A stretch of DNA of 64,000 nt from Prochlorococcus marinus str. MIT 0917 (GCF_027359575.1 NZ_CP114784.1:186001-250000), one strand, 5' to 3'. Numbered from the stretch's first letter, positions 9,108 through 20,180 are shown. The notes: generated by a model not told the origin, from the sequence alone. Made by a program: numbers and translations.

Positions 9108-10175
9108 TTAGTACTTATATCCAGCTACAAATAGTTGTTCATCAGAAGAAGGCTGAGAACCAGCAACATACAATCCTTTTGATGCCTCAGAGTTTGCTTG
9201 AGCTCTAGCTATGAGTGCTTTTTGTCCATCAGCAGTGTTCGAGCCTTTCCATGCTTTTAGACATGAATGTTGTAAAGCACGACCATATGAGAATGAAACA
9301 TTCCACTTAGCCTTTCTGTCGATCTTATTCATCAGATTTAAATAAACTGATGCAGCTTCCTCGCTCAAGCCACCTGAAAGGAAAGTAATACCAGGGACAC
9401 TTGCAGGTACACAGCGTTCCATTGTACGGATTGTCATTTCAGCTACTTGCTGAGGATCAGCTTTTGTTGAGCTGTCAGCACCTTGAACCGTCATTGATGG
9501 CTTTAGAAGAGTTCCCTCTAGAAGTACTCCGTTTACTTGGCAAGCTAAGTAAACTTCTTTGATTACTTCTTCTTGAACTGCTGCTGTCTTTTCAATTGAA
9601 TGTGAACCATCCATTAAGATTTCTGGTTCAATAATTGGAACCAGACCAGATTCTTGAACTGATCTAGCGTATCTTGCTAAACCCCAAGCATTTTCTCTAA
9701 TAGAAAGTTTAGAAGGACAACCATCGTCTGTTATTTGAAGCACTGCTCTCCACTTAGCAAATCTTGCACCTTGCTCGTAATAATCAGCAGCTCTTTCAAC
9801 AAGACCGTCTAAACCTGAACAAAAAGTTTCTACATCGTGTCCACCAGCTAATGGTCTTAGACCTTTATCAACCTTGATTCCTGGAATTATTCCTAGCTTC
9901 TCAAGCTTTTTAACCATTGGCTCACCATCTGGATGGTTCTGGAAAAGAGTTTCTTCAAAAAGAATCGCTCCGCTTATGAAGTTTCCAAGACCTTCTGTGG
10001 TGAAAAGCATACCTCTATATGCTTTTCTGTTGTCCTCAGTGTTCTCAACACCTATTGAAGCAAGCCTTTTACCTACTGTTTTAGTTGATTCGTCAACAGC
10101 AAGAATCCCTTTGCCTGGCTGGGCTATGGCACTTGCTGTTTTCTTTAGTTCTTCTGCGTAGTACGAGAGTGCCAT
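9108..10175 (-). CDS. fba: Fructose-bisphosphate aldolase, class I
   Basis: 355 aa. Cleaves or forms fructose 1,6-bisphosphate through a lysine Schiff base. The class I signature is clear: KGILAVDES near residue 22, a catalytic lysine at K225 in LEGTLLKPSMT, and a C-terminal tyrosine (YKY end) as in eukaryotic enzymes. It serves the Calvin cycle, gluconeogenesis and glycolysis. Class I enzymes of this eukaryote-like type are known in marine picocyanobacteria, and transfer from an algal plastid lineage has been argued for them. Whether a class II aldolase is also encoded elsewhere cannot be seen here. Confidence 0.97.
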   Translation of the reverse strand: MALSYYAEELKKTASAIAQPGKGILAVDESTKTVGKRLASIGVENTEDNRKAYRGMLFTTEGLGNFISGAILFEETLFQNHPDGEPMVKKLEKLGIIPGIKVDKGLRPLAGGHDVETFCSGLDGLVERAADYYEQGARFAKWRAVLQITDDGCPSKLSIRENAWGLARYARSVQESGLVPIIEPEILMDGSHSIEKTAAVQEEVIKEVYLACQVNGVLLEGTLLKPSMTVQGADSSTKADPQQVAEMTIRTMERCVPASVPGITFLSGGLSEEAASVYLNLMNKIDRKAKWNVSFSYGRALQHSCLKAWKGSNTADGQKALIARAQANSEASKGLYVAGSQPSSDEQLFVAGYKY

Positions 10176-10276
10176 TTATGCAACAAAAATTTCATTAAGA
10201 TTATTCCATATCAAAGGCCCTTTTTGTGGCTTATTACACCTAAAAAAGAAAATTTATATCTTTTCTGTGCATTTCT

Positions 10277-11377
10277 CTAATTTATTTCAAGCTTCATTCC
10301 AATCGAGTTTGATTCTTTAACCTTGTCACAAACAATTTGGCTTGCTAATCCCTCAGCTAAGCCTGGAATAACTGGGGTACCGTCTTTTATGCTTTGAGCC
10401 CACCAGTCTTGTATTCTTGCTACTGGGGCAATTCGTCCATCTGTCCAAATTTTTGAAAAAGAAAGATCTGAATCTGGTTGAATACTTTTAAGAACTTCTT
10501 CCTTAGTTGAGAACCACAGCCCAAATCCGTGTACATAATCGTTCTGATTGTCACTGCTAAGAATAAGAGTTCCATTGCGCCCATAGATTTCTAGACTAAA
10601 ACCCCTGCTTTGTTTTGTTACTGCAGAGAGATTTACTTGGACTGGAATCAAATTGTTATTAAAGCTTTTAATTTGTAGTTGAGAAATGCTTACATCTTCA
10701 CTGGTAACTTTTTTAATGGTTTTTGATTGGGTGCAAAATCTTTGTTTGATTGAAGTTGAATTTATTGCGCTTAATGAATGAGTTGGACCAATTAGCCAAT
10801 GAATCATGTCAAAAGCATGGGTACCTAACGCGCCCAATACCCCTCCACCAGAATCTTCGTCTGAATACCAATTCCATGGTCTATCTGGATTAGCTCTGCT
10901 GCTCATTAGCCAATCTAGTTTTACAAAATAAGGTTCATCTAGTTTCTTCTCGTTAATTATTCGCTTTGCTTGCATGAACAGAGGAACAGCTCGATATTCG
11001 TAATCGACAGCTATTTTTAAATTTCTTTTTAGGGCATTTCTTTGAAGCTCTTTTACCTCTTCAGAGTTTAGGCAAGTTGGCTTTTCTAGTAAAAGATGTT
11101 TTCCTTCTTTTATTGCTTCTAGTGCAAGCTCGTATCTTGGAGCTGGTGGAGTAGCTATAATTATTCCATCTATTTTGGAATCAGTGACTAAATCCTCCCA
11201 GGTCTCGTAGGCATGAAGATTGTACTTATTGCAGGCTTCTTTGAGCCTTTCTGTTCGAGGATGCCACAACCCCACAAGCTCAATATTCTTATTAGATAAT
11301 GTTGCAGGGATATGAACACTTTCACCGAAACCTAGTCCTGCAATTGCTATACGTAATGGTTGAACTGTATTGATCAT
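10277..11377 (-). CDS. Gfo/Idh/MocA-family NAD(P)-dependent oxidoreductase
   Basis: 366 aa. The N-terminal Rossmann domain has GLGFGESVHIPATL (residues about 15-28), IIATPPAPRYELALEAI around residues 72-90 and the family EKP motif in LLEKPTCLNSEE. A C-terminal GFO_IDH_MocA_C domain follows with GGGVLGALGTHAFDMIHWL. Members oxidise or reduce sugars, inositols or cell-wall precursors. The substrate cannot be read from the sequence and neighbouring genes do not suggest one. Confidence 0.88.
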   Translation of the reverse strand: MINTVQPLRIAIAGLGFGESVHIPATLSNKNIELVGLWHPRTERLKEACNKYNLHAYETWEDLVTDSKIDGIIIATPPAPRYELALEAIKEGKHLLLEKPTCLNSEEVKELQRNALKRNLKIAVDYEYRAVPLFMQAKRIINEKKLDEPYFVKLDWLMSSRANPDRPWNWYSDEDSGGGVLGALGTHAFDMIHWLIGPTHSLSAINSTSIKQRFCTQSKTIKKVTSEDVSISQLQIKSFNNNLIPVQVNLSAVTKQSRGFSLEIYGRNGTLILSSDNQNDYVHGFGLWFSTKEEVLKSIQPDSDLSFSKIWTDGRIAPVARIQDWWAQSIKDGTPVIPGLAEGLASQIVCDKVKESNSIGMKLEIN

Positions 11378-11398
11378 TCTTTTAAATAATTGATGAGT

Positions 11399-11758
11399 TT
11401 AATCATTTTCGCAGCTATCTGAAATCACATCATCTAATAGTTTATCCCCATTTGGGTCTTCCCATTTTGCGGTTAAATTATTTTTACCATTAACTGAAAT
11501 ATCTTTGAATTTATTAGTCAAACAATTGATTTTCATTATGTAAATATTCTCCTCTATTTCATTTGAAGTACTTGAGTCGATTTTTATGTATTTCGTTGTT
11601 ATTTCTATTATGTTTTTTTCTTTAATATCAATACTATCTTTATTTAAATATTGAATTCCTGATGGCGTTTTACTAACTTCAATCCAATTAATATTGGCCG
11701 CATATATTATGTTTGTCCTATTAAATAAAATAATTAATATTAGGACTAAGATATTCAC
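11399..11758 (-). CDS. Exported small protein of unknown function
   Basis: 119 aa. The first about 20 residues (MNILVLILIILFNRTNIIYA) form a signal peptide with cleavage likely after YAA. The mature part is a small beta-rich domain (WIEVSKTPSGIQYLNKDSIDIKEKN) resembling the surface-adhesin-E-like small secreted proteins, with two cysteines that could form a disulfide. No function assigned. It lies between the Gfo/Idh gene and accD on the same strand. Confidence 0.65.
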   Translation of the reverse strand: MNILVLILIILFNRTNIIYAANINWIEVSKTPSGIQYLNKDSIDIKEKNIIEITTKYIKIDSSTSNEIEENIYIMKINCLTNKFKDISVNGKNNLTAKWEDPNGDKLLDDVISDSCEND

Positions 11759-11794
11759 AAGATAATCAAGTTTATTTTTAACCTTCGATTCGTT

Positions 11795-12679
11795 TTATGC
11801 ATTAGTTTGTAACTTTACTTCTTGTGTCTTATGTAATCGAAGTATCTTTGCCAAAGTTTCTTTAAGTTCTGTCCTAGGGACAATGGTATCTACGAAACCA
11901 TGATCTTGAAGATATTCAGCTGTTTGGAAATTATCAGGAAGTTTTTCTCTAAGTGTTTGTTCAATTACTCTTCTTCCTGCAAATCCAATAAGTGCTTTGG
12001 GTTCTGCAAGTATTAAATCTCCAAGCATGGCAAAACTAGCTGTAACGCCTCCAGTGGTGGGATGTGTAAGTAAAGGCATATAAAGTAACTGAGCATCTCT
12101 ATGTCGCTCAAGCGCTCCTGAAATTTTTGCCATTTGCATAAGGCTTAACATTCCTTCTTGCATTCGAGCACCACCCGATGCGCAAACAATTAGCAATGGC
12201 AATTTCTCTTTGGTTGAGTGTTCGATAAGTCTTGTGATCTTCTCTCCTACAACAGATCCCATTGAGCCACCCATGAATCTGAAATCCATCACGGCTAATG
12301 CCATAGGAATAGAATTAACTTCGCATGTCCCTGTTAAAACTCCATCTTTTAGACCAGTGCTAGCTTGGCTTTCTCTGAGCCTATCTGCGTAAGCTCGTCG
12401 ATCTTTAAAACCCAGAGGGTCAACTGGAGTTAAATGATTATTGATTGATTTGAATGTATTTGGATCAGTAATTATTCTTATTCTCTCTTCGCTATCTATT
12501 CGATTGTGATGCCCACAATTACTACAAACACTGCAATTGTCTATTAAATCTTTTCTATAAACTACTTGCCCACATTCTGGACATTTTTCCCATAGTCCAT
12601 CACTTTCTTCAGATTCCTGAGTGACTTTGCCAACAAACTGGCCTTTCCTTCTATCAGCAAACCAGTCGAATAATGACAC
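11795..12679 (-). CDS. accD: Acetyl-CoA carboxylase carboxyltransferase, beta subunit
   Basis: 294 aa. Part of the AccA2D2 carboxyltransferase that makes malonyl-CoA for fatty acid synthesis. The N-terminal zinc ribbon is intact (C33, C36, C52, C55; C49 is extra). The crotonase-like body carries [12 protein letters not shown] and [10 protein letters not shown], which form the oxyanion-holding core. The length is normal for bacteria. Confidence 0.97.
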   Translation of the reverse strand: MSLFDWFADRRKGQFVGKVTQESEESDGLWEKCPECGQVVYRKDLIDNCSVCSNCGHHNRIDSEERIRIITDPNTFKSINNHLTPVDPLGFKDRRAYADRLRESQASTGLKDGVLTGTCEVNSIPMALAVMDFRFMGGSMGSVVGEKITRLIEHSTKEKLPLLIVCASGGARMQEGMLSLMQMAKISGALERHRDAQLLYMPLLTHPTTGGVTASFAMLGDLILAEPKALIGFAGRRVIEQTLREKLPDNFQTAEYLQDHGFVDTIVPRTELKETLAKILRLHKTQEVKLQTNA

Positions 12680-12739
12680 AGATTTTTTGTGATTGAATTT
12701 AATTTAATACCTTGAGTCCCTTTAAAGGGATTAGAACGC

Positions 12740-13219
12740 TTAAATCTTATCTATAATCCAAGAACAAAATATCCCAATCGATAGGAATGGTGCAAATGGA
12801 TATTGTTGTAATGGTATAAATTTTTTAGTAAGTATTCCATGCAAACTATATATGGCTGAAAGTAAAAATGAAATGCATAATGATATAAGACTCAATTCAA
12901 TTCCAAGCCATATAGTACTAAACGAAGAGAGTTTTATATCACCCATTCCTAATGAATTTATTCCAAAAATCTTATAACTTATATAACTTATAGAATACAT
13001 TAGTGTAAAGATAATAACCATTGAAAAGGAATTATTGATTATTAAATCTATGATATCTTTTTTCTCATTTAATAATCCTATGCATAACAAATAAAGGACA
13101 CCAGAGATGGCAAATAATATTAATTTCTTTTCACTTATTATCATGGTGTGTATATCTTCTATCGAAATGGAAGATATGAAATATAAAAGTATAAAAGTAA
13201 AGCATATATTAATAGACAT
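12740..13219 (-). CDS. A24-family (prepilin peptidase-like) membrane protease, minimal form
   Basis: 159 aa with four to five hydrophobic helices. The two aspartates of the A24 family are visible: one in SIEDIHTMIIS close to the N-terminus and one in GMGDIKL near residue 97. The N-terminal methyltransferase and cysteine domain of full PilD enzymes is absent, so this resembles archaeal or TadV/CpaA-type preflagellin or prepilin peptidases. It would cut signal peptides of type IV pilin-like proteins. Codon use is very AT-rich relative to accD and prk. No pilin genes are adjacent. Confidence 0.75.
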   Translation of the reverse strand: MSINICFTFILLYFISSISIEDIHTMIISEKKLILFAISGVLYLLCIGLLNEKKDIIDLIINNSFSMVIIFTLMYSISYISYKIFGINSLGMGDIKLSSFSTIWLGIELSLISLCISFLLSAIYSLHGILTKKFIPLQQYPFAPFLSIGIFCSWIIDKI

Positions 13220-13263
13220 GATTTATTAATTTTTTCTATTAAAAATATATTTAATTGGTTTGT

Positions 13264-13283
13264 ATCTATCTATATAGATAGAT
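13264..13283. repeat. Perfect 20-bp palindrome downstream of prk
   Basis: atctatctatatagatagat reads the same on both strands. It falls between the prepilin peptidase-like gene and the 3' end of prk, so it may form a weak hairpin at the end of the prk transcript, but no T tract follows it on the minus strand. Simple-sequence origin (atag repeats) is possible. Confidence 0.6.
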
Positions 13284-13291
13284 AGATTTTA

Positions 13292-14194
13292 TTATCCTGC
13301 AGCTTTTTTCTCTTCTATCATTTTATGAATAATTGGTGTAAGAATAAGTTCCATAGCAAATCCCATTTTTCCACCATTAACAACAATACTTGTAGGACTT
13401 GACATGAATGAATCGTGTATCATTCCTAATAAGTATTGGAAGTCAATCCCCCATTTTTCTCTTGAACCTTTTCTGAAATGGATAATTACAAAACTTTCGT
13501 CGGGTGTTGGAATATTTCTGCAAATAAATGGATTTGAAGTATCAATGGTCGGAACTCTCTGGAAGTTAATATCTGTACGACTAAATTGGGGACATATGTG
13601 ATTAATGTAATCAGGCATTCTTCTTAGAATCGTATCAACAATCGTTTCGGCTGAGTATCCTCTTTCTGCATTATCTCGATGTATTTTTTGGATCCATTCG
13701 AGATTGGTGATTGGTACTACACCAACAAGTAAATCAGCAAATGAAGCGACGTCATAATCTTTTCCTACTACGCCACCGTGTAGTCCCTCATAAAACAAAA
13801 GGTCTGTTCCAGTTGGAATATCTTCCCAGGGAGTGAATTGACCTGGATCTAATTTTGTCCCTAGACGGGTGTTGTGTTCTTCTGCTTCTTCTGGGCTATG
13901 TAAATAATATCTTTTCTGACCACCGCCAGTTTTTCCATATTGACTAAATAGGTTTTCTAATTTGTCGAATAAATTTGCCTCTGGCCCAAAATGAGAAAAG
14001 TTTTCACCTCTTGATAGTGCCTCAGACATTGCCTTTTTCATAGGCATTCTTTCAAAACGGTGATAACTATCTCCTTCAACAACCGCAGGTACAATCTTTT
14101 CACGAGCAAATATATGCTCAAATGCTCTTTTAACAGTGCTTGTTCCTGCTCCGGATGAACCAGTTACAGCTACTACTGGGTGAAGCTTTGACAT
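13292..14194 (-). CDS. prk: Phosphoribulokinase, class I (proteobacterial type)
   Basis: 300 aa. Phosphorylates ribulose 5-phosphate to the Rubisco substrate RuBP. The P-loop GSSGAGTST (residues 12-20), EGDSYHRF, LLFYEGLHGG and NLEWIQKIHRDNAERGYS identify the octameric class I enzyme of purple bacteria rather than the redox-regulated class II form of plants and beta-cyanobacteria; the N-terminal regulatory cysteine pair of class II is not present. This fits an alpha-cyanobacterium carrying proteobacterial-type carbon fixation genes. I cannot tell whether another PRK exists elsewhere in the genome. Confidence 0.93.
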   Translation of the reverse strand: MSKLHPVVAVTGSSGAGTSTVKRAFEHIFAREKIVPAVVEGDSYHRFERMPMKKAMSEALSRGENFSHFGPEANLFDKLENLFSQYGKTGGGQKRYYLHSPEEAEEHNTRLGTKLDPGQFTPWEDIPTGTDLLFYEGLHGGVVGKDYDVASFADLLVGVVPITNLEWIQKIHRDNAERGYSAETIVDTILRRMPDYINHICPQFSRTDINFQRVPTIDTSNPFICRNIPTPDESFVIIHFRKGSREKWGIDFQYLLGMIHDSFMSSPTSIVVNGGKMGFAMELILTPIIHKMIEEKKAAG

Positions 14195-14281
14195 CGACGC
14201 TTATGTATTGACTTTCATTTTTACAGGTCGACTGACCCTCAAAGGGAAACTATTCAAAGAGTTTTTTAATTTGTGAACTAA

Positions 14282-15361
14282 TTACTTTAATTTTTCTGCC
14301 AATAGTTCGCCCATTTGAGAGCAACCAACCTGTTTTGTCATCTCATTGCTATTTAAATCCGAAGTTCTATAACCGTCAGTAAGAATTTCATTAATTGCAT
14401 TTTCTATGTAATTTCCCGCTTTTGTCTCATTAAAGGCAACTTTTAGCATCATTGCCGCAGATAAAAGCATCGCTATTGGATTAGCTATATCTTTACCTGC
14501 TATGTCAGGAGCTGAACCATGCACAGGTTCAAAGACTCCGGGACCATCAATAGTTAATGAAGCAGAAGGAAGCATGCCAATTGATCCTGTAAGCATGGCT
14601 GCAATGTCGCTCAGAATATCTCCAAATAAATTACTTGTAAGAATCACATCAAATTGACTTGGATTTCTAACAAGTTGCATTGCGGCATTATCTACATATT
14701 GATGAGTTAGCTCTATATCTTTGTAATTTTTAGAAACCAATATTGTTTCTTCTCTCCATAATTGACTTACATCTAAAACATTAGCCTTATCAACTGAGCA
14801 AACTTTTTGATTTCTTTGTTTGGCCAATTTAAAAGCAATTTCTGCTATTCGATTAACCTGCTCGGAAGTGTATGTCATCGTATTAAAAGCCCTTTCTCCG
14901 TTTTCTGTTTTTATCCTTCCTTTAGGCTCTCCAAAGTAAATACCGCTAGTAAGTTCTCTAACGACTACTAAATCAACCTCTTTAACAAATTCTTCTTTCA
15001 AGCTACTTGCTTTGGTTAAGGATGGGATGATTTTTACTGGTCTGATATTTGCGAAAAGATCTAATGAAGATCTGAGATTAAGTAAACCTGTCTCAGGTCT
15101 TTTCTCTCTTGGCAATTCGTCATACTTTGGGTCTCCTATGGCCGCTAACAAAACAGCATCAGAATTCTTACATTCTTGAAAAGTTCTATCTGGGAAAGGG
15201 ATACCATCGGAATCTATGGCTGATCCACCAAAAGGCATTTCTTTGAATTTGAGTTCAAAGCCAAATTTCCTTGAGACGAGTTCAAGGATTTTATGTGTGA
15301 CGTTTGTTATCTCTGGACCAATTCCATCACCTGGCAATAATGTTATTTTGTAAGAATTCAT
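14282..15361 (-). CDS. leuB: 3-isopropylmalate dehydrogenase
   Basis: 359 aa. Oxidatively decarboxylates 3-isopropylmalate in leucine synthesis, with NAD+ and Mg2+. LLPGDGIGPEI at the N-terminus, RELTSGIYFGEPKGR, the catalytic YTSEQ and KANVL segments, and NLFGDILSDIAA with the Mg-binding aspartates are all in place. Length and order are normal for LeuB. The next genes lpxD and proB follow in the same direction with short gaps. Confidence 0.96.
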   Translation of the reverse strand: MNSYKITLLPGDGIGPEITNVTHKILELVSRKFGFELKFKEMPFGGSAIDSDGIPFPDRTFQECKNSDAVLLAAIGDPKYDELPREKRPETGLLNLRSSLDLFANIRPVKIIPSLTKASSLKEEFVKEVDLVVVRELTSGIYFGEPKGRIKTENGERAFNTMTYTSEQVNRIAEIAFKLAKQRNQKVCSVDKANVLDVSQLWREETILVSKNYKDIELTHQYVDNAAMQLVRNPSQFDVILTSNLFGDILSDIAAMLTGSIGMLPSASLTIDGPGVFEPVHGSAPDIAGKDIANPIAMLLSAAMMLKVAFNETKAGNYIENAINEILTDGYRTSDLNSNEMTKQVGCSQMGELLAEKLK

Positions 15362-15387
15362 TTGTTCTTATTAATCAAGGGAAAAAT

Positions 15388-16440
15388 TTACCTGGAGTTT
15401 CTGCGATCTAATTGACGAATAGCTTTTGCTATCTCAGGTAGTTTTTTGAAATTAGCAGAGCATCTCAACCAAAGTTTATTTTGAATAGCAGGGAAGCCGC
15501 TAACAACCCTTCCTGCCTCAATATTAGATACTATTCCTGTCTTTGAACTGGCTATAACTCCATCTCCAACTTTGACTTTATTGCTTACGCCTACTTGTCC
15601 AGCAAGAATAACTGCGTTTCCAATTTGTGCTCCTCCAGCTATACCTACTTGAGCAGCCATAGCGCATCCTTTACCGGTAGTAACCCCATGACCAATTTGA
15701 ACTAGGTTATCAATTTTTGTATCTTCACCAATTATTGTCTCCCCTACAGATGGCCTATCAATGGTAGAGCCACTGCCAACTTCAACTTTGTTTTTTAAAA
15801 TAACTATTCCTACTTGAGGCATTTTCTTCCATCCATGTGATGTGGGCACGAATCCAAAACCTTCACCACCAATAACGGCATTCGCATTAATTACACATTC
15901 GTCTCCAAGTGTTGATCCAGAATGAATAACACTATTTGCGTGAATTAAATTTTTAGCACCAATTATTACATTTTTATAGATAACAACGCCGGCATGAATA
16001 ACTGTCCCAGCTCCAATTTCTGTATTATCTCCAACATAAGCATTAGCTCCAATTGAAACGCTGGAGCCAATTCTTACATTTTCTCCGATGACAGCACTTT
16101 TATGGATACCTTCTCTTTCTATTTCAGAAGGATAAAGAAACTCTAGTGTTTCAGCAAAAGCAATCTTTGGCTCTTTAAGTAGTATCCAATCAACTGAAAT
16201 CTTCTTTGCTATTTCAACAATATAATTATCATTTGCTGGTAATAATAAAGCAGATGCTTTCGATTTTTTGATGAGATTCCTAAGATTTAATGGACTATTA
16301 TTATCTAGAAAACTTATGTCATTTCCCTTGGCTTTTTCTAAAGAAGCTGCAGACATGATAACTGGATTGTTTGCTATCTTATAGTCAATGACACTAGATT
16401 GACCTAGCTTCAGTTTTTCGACAATTTCATTGAATTGCAT
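15388..16440 (-). CDS. lpxD: UDP-3-O-acylglucosamine N-acyltransferase
   Basis: 350 aa. Adds the N-linked acyl chain in lipid A synthesis. An N-terminal uridine-binding domain (about residues 1-95) is followed by a left-handed beta helix of hexapeptide repeats (IGENVRIGSSVSIGANAYVGDNTEIGAG and onward), and the catalytic histidine segment HANSVIHSGSTLG and QIGHGVTTG are present. It indicates that this organism makes a lipid A-type outer-membrane lipid. It lies 27 bp upstream of leuB on the minus strand. Confidence 0.95.
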   Translation of the reverse strand: MQFNEIVEKLKLGQSSVIDYKIANNPVIMSAASLEKAKGNDISFLDNNSPLNLRNLIKKSKASALLLPANDNYIVEIAKKISVDWILLKEPKIAFAETLEFLYPSEIEREGIHKSAVIGENVRIGSSVSIGANAYVGDNTEIGAGTVIHAGVVIYKNVIIGAKNLIHANSVIHSGSTLGDECVINANAVIGGEGFGFVPTSHGWKKMPQVGIVILKNKVEVGSGSTIDRPSVGETIIGEDTKIDNLVQIGHGVTTGKGCAMAAQVGIAGGAQIGNAVILAGQVGVSNKVKVGDGVIASSKTGIVSNIEAGRVVSGFPAIQNKLWLRCSANFKKLPEIAKAIRQLDRRNSR

Positions 16441-16484
16441 GATTTGAGTTGATTGGGGAAGTGAAAATTAATATGTTGTCTGAG

Positions 16485-17567
16485 TTATTCACTTGTTAGA
16501 ACAAGAACATCGCGATGAATAACTAGGGGAGATCCTGTTGTGTCGGATCTTGAATTAATTCCTATCTTTATAGCATCACTGCTCATTGAGCAAATTCCTT
16601 TAGCAATTTGTTCTCCTTCGGTGTTAATAACTTTTATAGGTTGATTAGCTATAAAATTACCACTAACTTTCTTCACGCCAACTAACAATAGTGAAGCACC
16701 TTTGTTTTTGATAGCTTCACTGGCACCATCATCTAACTGTATTTCTCCAACTGGTTTAATTGCATGAGCCAACCAACTTTTTCTATTCCCTATGGGCTTG
16801 GGATGAGGGTGGAAAACAGTTCCTATCTTTTTTCCATCAAGTAAATCTCCTAATGTTTTAGGAGCTCTACCATCGGCTAATTGAACTTTTATACCACTTT
16901 CAGTGGCTATCTTTGCGGCAGTTAGTTTTGTTTTTATTCCTCCAGTCCCCCAAGAAGTTTGTTCATTTGCTAGTTCTAATTTATTTAATTCTTTTGAATT
17001 ATTAATATCTTTAATTGGCTTAGCTTTAATGTTAGTTTTGGGATCAGAAGAATATAGATGGTCGATATCAGTTAATAATATTAGTTGATCAGCAGATATA
17101 GCTGTTGCAACTAATGCAGATAAAGTATCATTATCACCATACTTTAACTCTTCATCTGAGGTTATATCATTTTCATTGACTATTGGTATAACATCCCATT
17201 CGATCAATCTTTTTAATGTTTGCGAAGCTGAGTTATAACTATTTCTTGAGCCCAATTCTGACCTAGTTAATAATATTTGTGCAACTTTATATCCAAAACT
17301 GATCATGGCTTTTTCATACAAAGCCATTAAATGAAGTTGGCCTATTGAGGCAGAGGCTTGAAGAGATATTATTTCTTTCGGTCTTGTCTTGAAGCCCATT
17401 TTATGACATCCAAGGCCTACTGCTCCACTAGATACTAATATAATTTTATCGCCATTTCTTTGGGCTTTTGAGATGTATGAACAATAATTATTAATGATAT
17501 CAAAAGTTGTGTATTTATCTGTTCCTCTTAAAATGCTTGTACCAATCTTGATTACAAAAGTTGTCAT
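16485..17567 (-). CDS. proB: Glutamate 5-kinase
   Basis: 360 aa. Phosphorylates glutamate in the first step of proline synthesis. The amino-acid kinase domain shows [39 protein letters not shown] and [17 protein letters not shown]-terminal PUA domain (about residues 270-360) makes it the long bacterial form. The ATG at 17567 overlaps the TGA of the upstream yqeG gene (ATGA), so the two are translationally coupled. Confidence 0.96.
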   Translation of the reverse strand: MTTFVIKIGTSILRGTDKYTTFDIINNYCSYISKAQRNGDKIILVSSGAVGLGCHKMGFKTRPKEIISLQASASIGQLHLMALYEKAMISFGYKVAQILLTRSELGSRNSYNSASQTLKRLIEWDVIPIVNENDITSDEELKYGDNDTLSALVATAISADQLILLTDIDHLYSSDPKTNIKAKPIKDINNSKELNKLELANEQTSWGTGGIKTKLTAAKIATESGIKVQLADGRAPKTLGDLLDGKKIGTVFHPHPKPIGNRKSWLAHAIKPVGEIQLDDGASEAIKNKGASLLLVGVKKVSGNFIANQPIKVINTEGEQIAKGICSMSSDAIKIGINSRSDTTGSPLVIHRDVLVLTSE

Positions 17568-18085
17568 AAAAAGTCTCCAGTTATAAGTCTTGCAATGTAT
17601 CTTTCTATGGATTGAAATTTATTTCTTTCAATTTTTTCTCCATAATAATCTACTGAATCTACCAATATTGTATACATTCCTAATCTATTGCCCACAAGAA
17701 TATCAGTAAAAACTCTATCTCCAATTATTGCTACTTCATGCGCGGAATAAGGAATTTTATCTAGGATCTTCTTTAACTTCCTTTTACTTGGTTTGCCACC
17801 AGAGTATGTAAATTCTAAATCTAATTCATCAGCAATCAATTTTATTCTTCTTTTAGATGGATTGTTGCTGAATAAGTAGGTATAAAAGTATTTTTTTGAA
17901 TTAACAATCCAATTTTTTATATCATTTGATAGTACTGGCTTGTTCCCAGAAGTTAATGTTCCGTCTACATCAATTATTAATGCTTTAAGATTTTTCGATA
18001 ATAAATCATTTATCGAGATCTTTGAAATTTTATCGTTTACCTTCCAACGTGGAATAAGTAATTCTTTTATGTTTATTCTGATAAT
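17564..18085 (-). CDS. YqeG-family HAD phosphatase with a rare start codon
   Basis: About 173 aa if read from ATT 18085. The frame contains the HAD nucleophile motif DVDGTLT (D39 and D41), SNNPSKRR as motif II and [17 protein letters not shown] as motif IV, which identifies the YqeG subfamily IIIA phosphatases. Between an in-frame TGA (18097-18095) and the conserved IPRW segment there is no ATG, GTG or TTG; only ATT, ATC or ATA codons are available. The first TTG (17839) lies after the nucleophile and would give a dead fragment. A purine-rich stretch (gagggaaggggatt) just upstream could be the ribosome-binding site. It overlaps both neighbours. Confidence 0.8.
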   Translation of the reverse strand: MIRINIKELLIPRWKVNDKISKISINDLLSKNLKALIIDVDGTLTSGNKPVLSNDIKNWIVNSKKYFYTYLFSNNPSKRRIKLIADELDLEFTYSGGKPSKRKLKKILDKIPYSAHEVAIIGDRVFTDILVGNRLGMYTILVDSVDYYGEKIERNKFQSIERYIARLITGDFL

Positions 18086-18609
18086 CCCCTTCCCTCAAGT
18101 TCAGCTTCAATTCCTGATTGTATCTTGTCAAACTCATCACCTTCAACAAGCTTTACTTCACCAGCTTCTATTTTTCCGACTATGAAGAAAGGGTCAAGCG
18201 GAATGTATAGACCATAATCATTATTATCAACTCTAAAATTTACAAGAAGTTCGTAAGTCTCTGACTCGTCATCAATGTCTTCTTCTTCAATTTCTTCTGG
18301 TTCGGGTTCATCTAATTCACCTGAAACTGTAAGGGTGATGGCTGAGCGAACAAGTCTAAGATCATGTTCTTGAAGGACTACATCAGCTACTTCAAGTATT
18401 GGCTCATTCTTTTCAATTGTCTCTATTAGCTTTGGATCTTGATCTTCAATTAATTGAAACAGAGATACAGGCGTATCTACTGGTGTTAAAAGGGCATATT
18501 CATTACCTTCGAAAGGTACTACTTGTTCAAGAAAACATAGTAGGTCTGACCCTTGAGAATCTTTAACTAAAAGAGTAGGTACTTCGTCGTTTTTATTTGT
18601 TGATGACAT
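18073..18609 (-). CDS. DUF3727 domain protein
   Basis: 178 aa, strongly acidic. The N-terminal part (VPTLLVKDSQGSDLLCFLEQVVPFEGNEYALLTPVDTPVSLFQL) resembles DUF1292, and the C-terminal part (YELLVNFRVDNNDYGLYIPLDPFFIVGKI) is the DUF3727 signature, separated by a glutamate-rich linker near residue 100. The family is conserved in cyanobacteria and plastids without a known function. Its end overlaps the yqeG start region by 13 bp. Confidence 0.85.
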   Translation of the reverse strand: MSSTNKNDEVPTLLVKDSQGSDLLCFLEQVVPFEGNEYALLTPVDTPVSLFQLIEDQDPKLIETIEKNEPILEVADVVLQEHDLRLVRSAITLTVSGELDEPEPEEIEEEDIDDESETYELLVNFRVDNNDYGLYIPLDPFFIVGKIEAGEVKLVEGDEFDKIQSGIEAELEGRGLSE

Positions 18610-18673
18610 AGTTAAGCTTTTATTAGTCAGTCTTTGGTTTTATTTGATTATGTTTTCACATCATATGCATAAT

Positions 18674-20142
<1,469 letters not shown>

Positions 20143-20180
20143 TTTATCATTTTATTATATTTTTAACTTTCATGCGACTT

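Noticed and set aside
13264-13283. Intrinsic terminator of prk
   Set aside because: The palindrome is all AT-rich simple sequence, and no T tract follows on the minus strand, so it is kept only as a repeat.
17564-17839. Short 91-aa YqeG starting at TTG 17839
   Set aside because: It would lack the HAD nucleophile motif DVDGT that is encoded upstream in the same frame.
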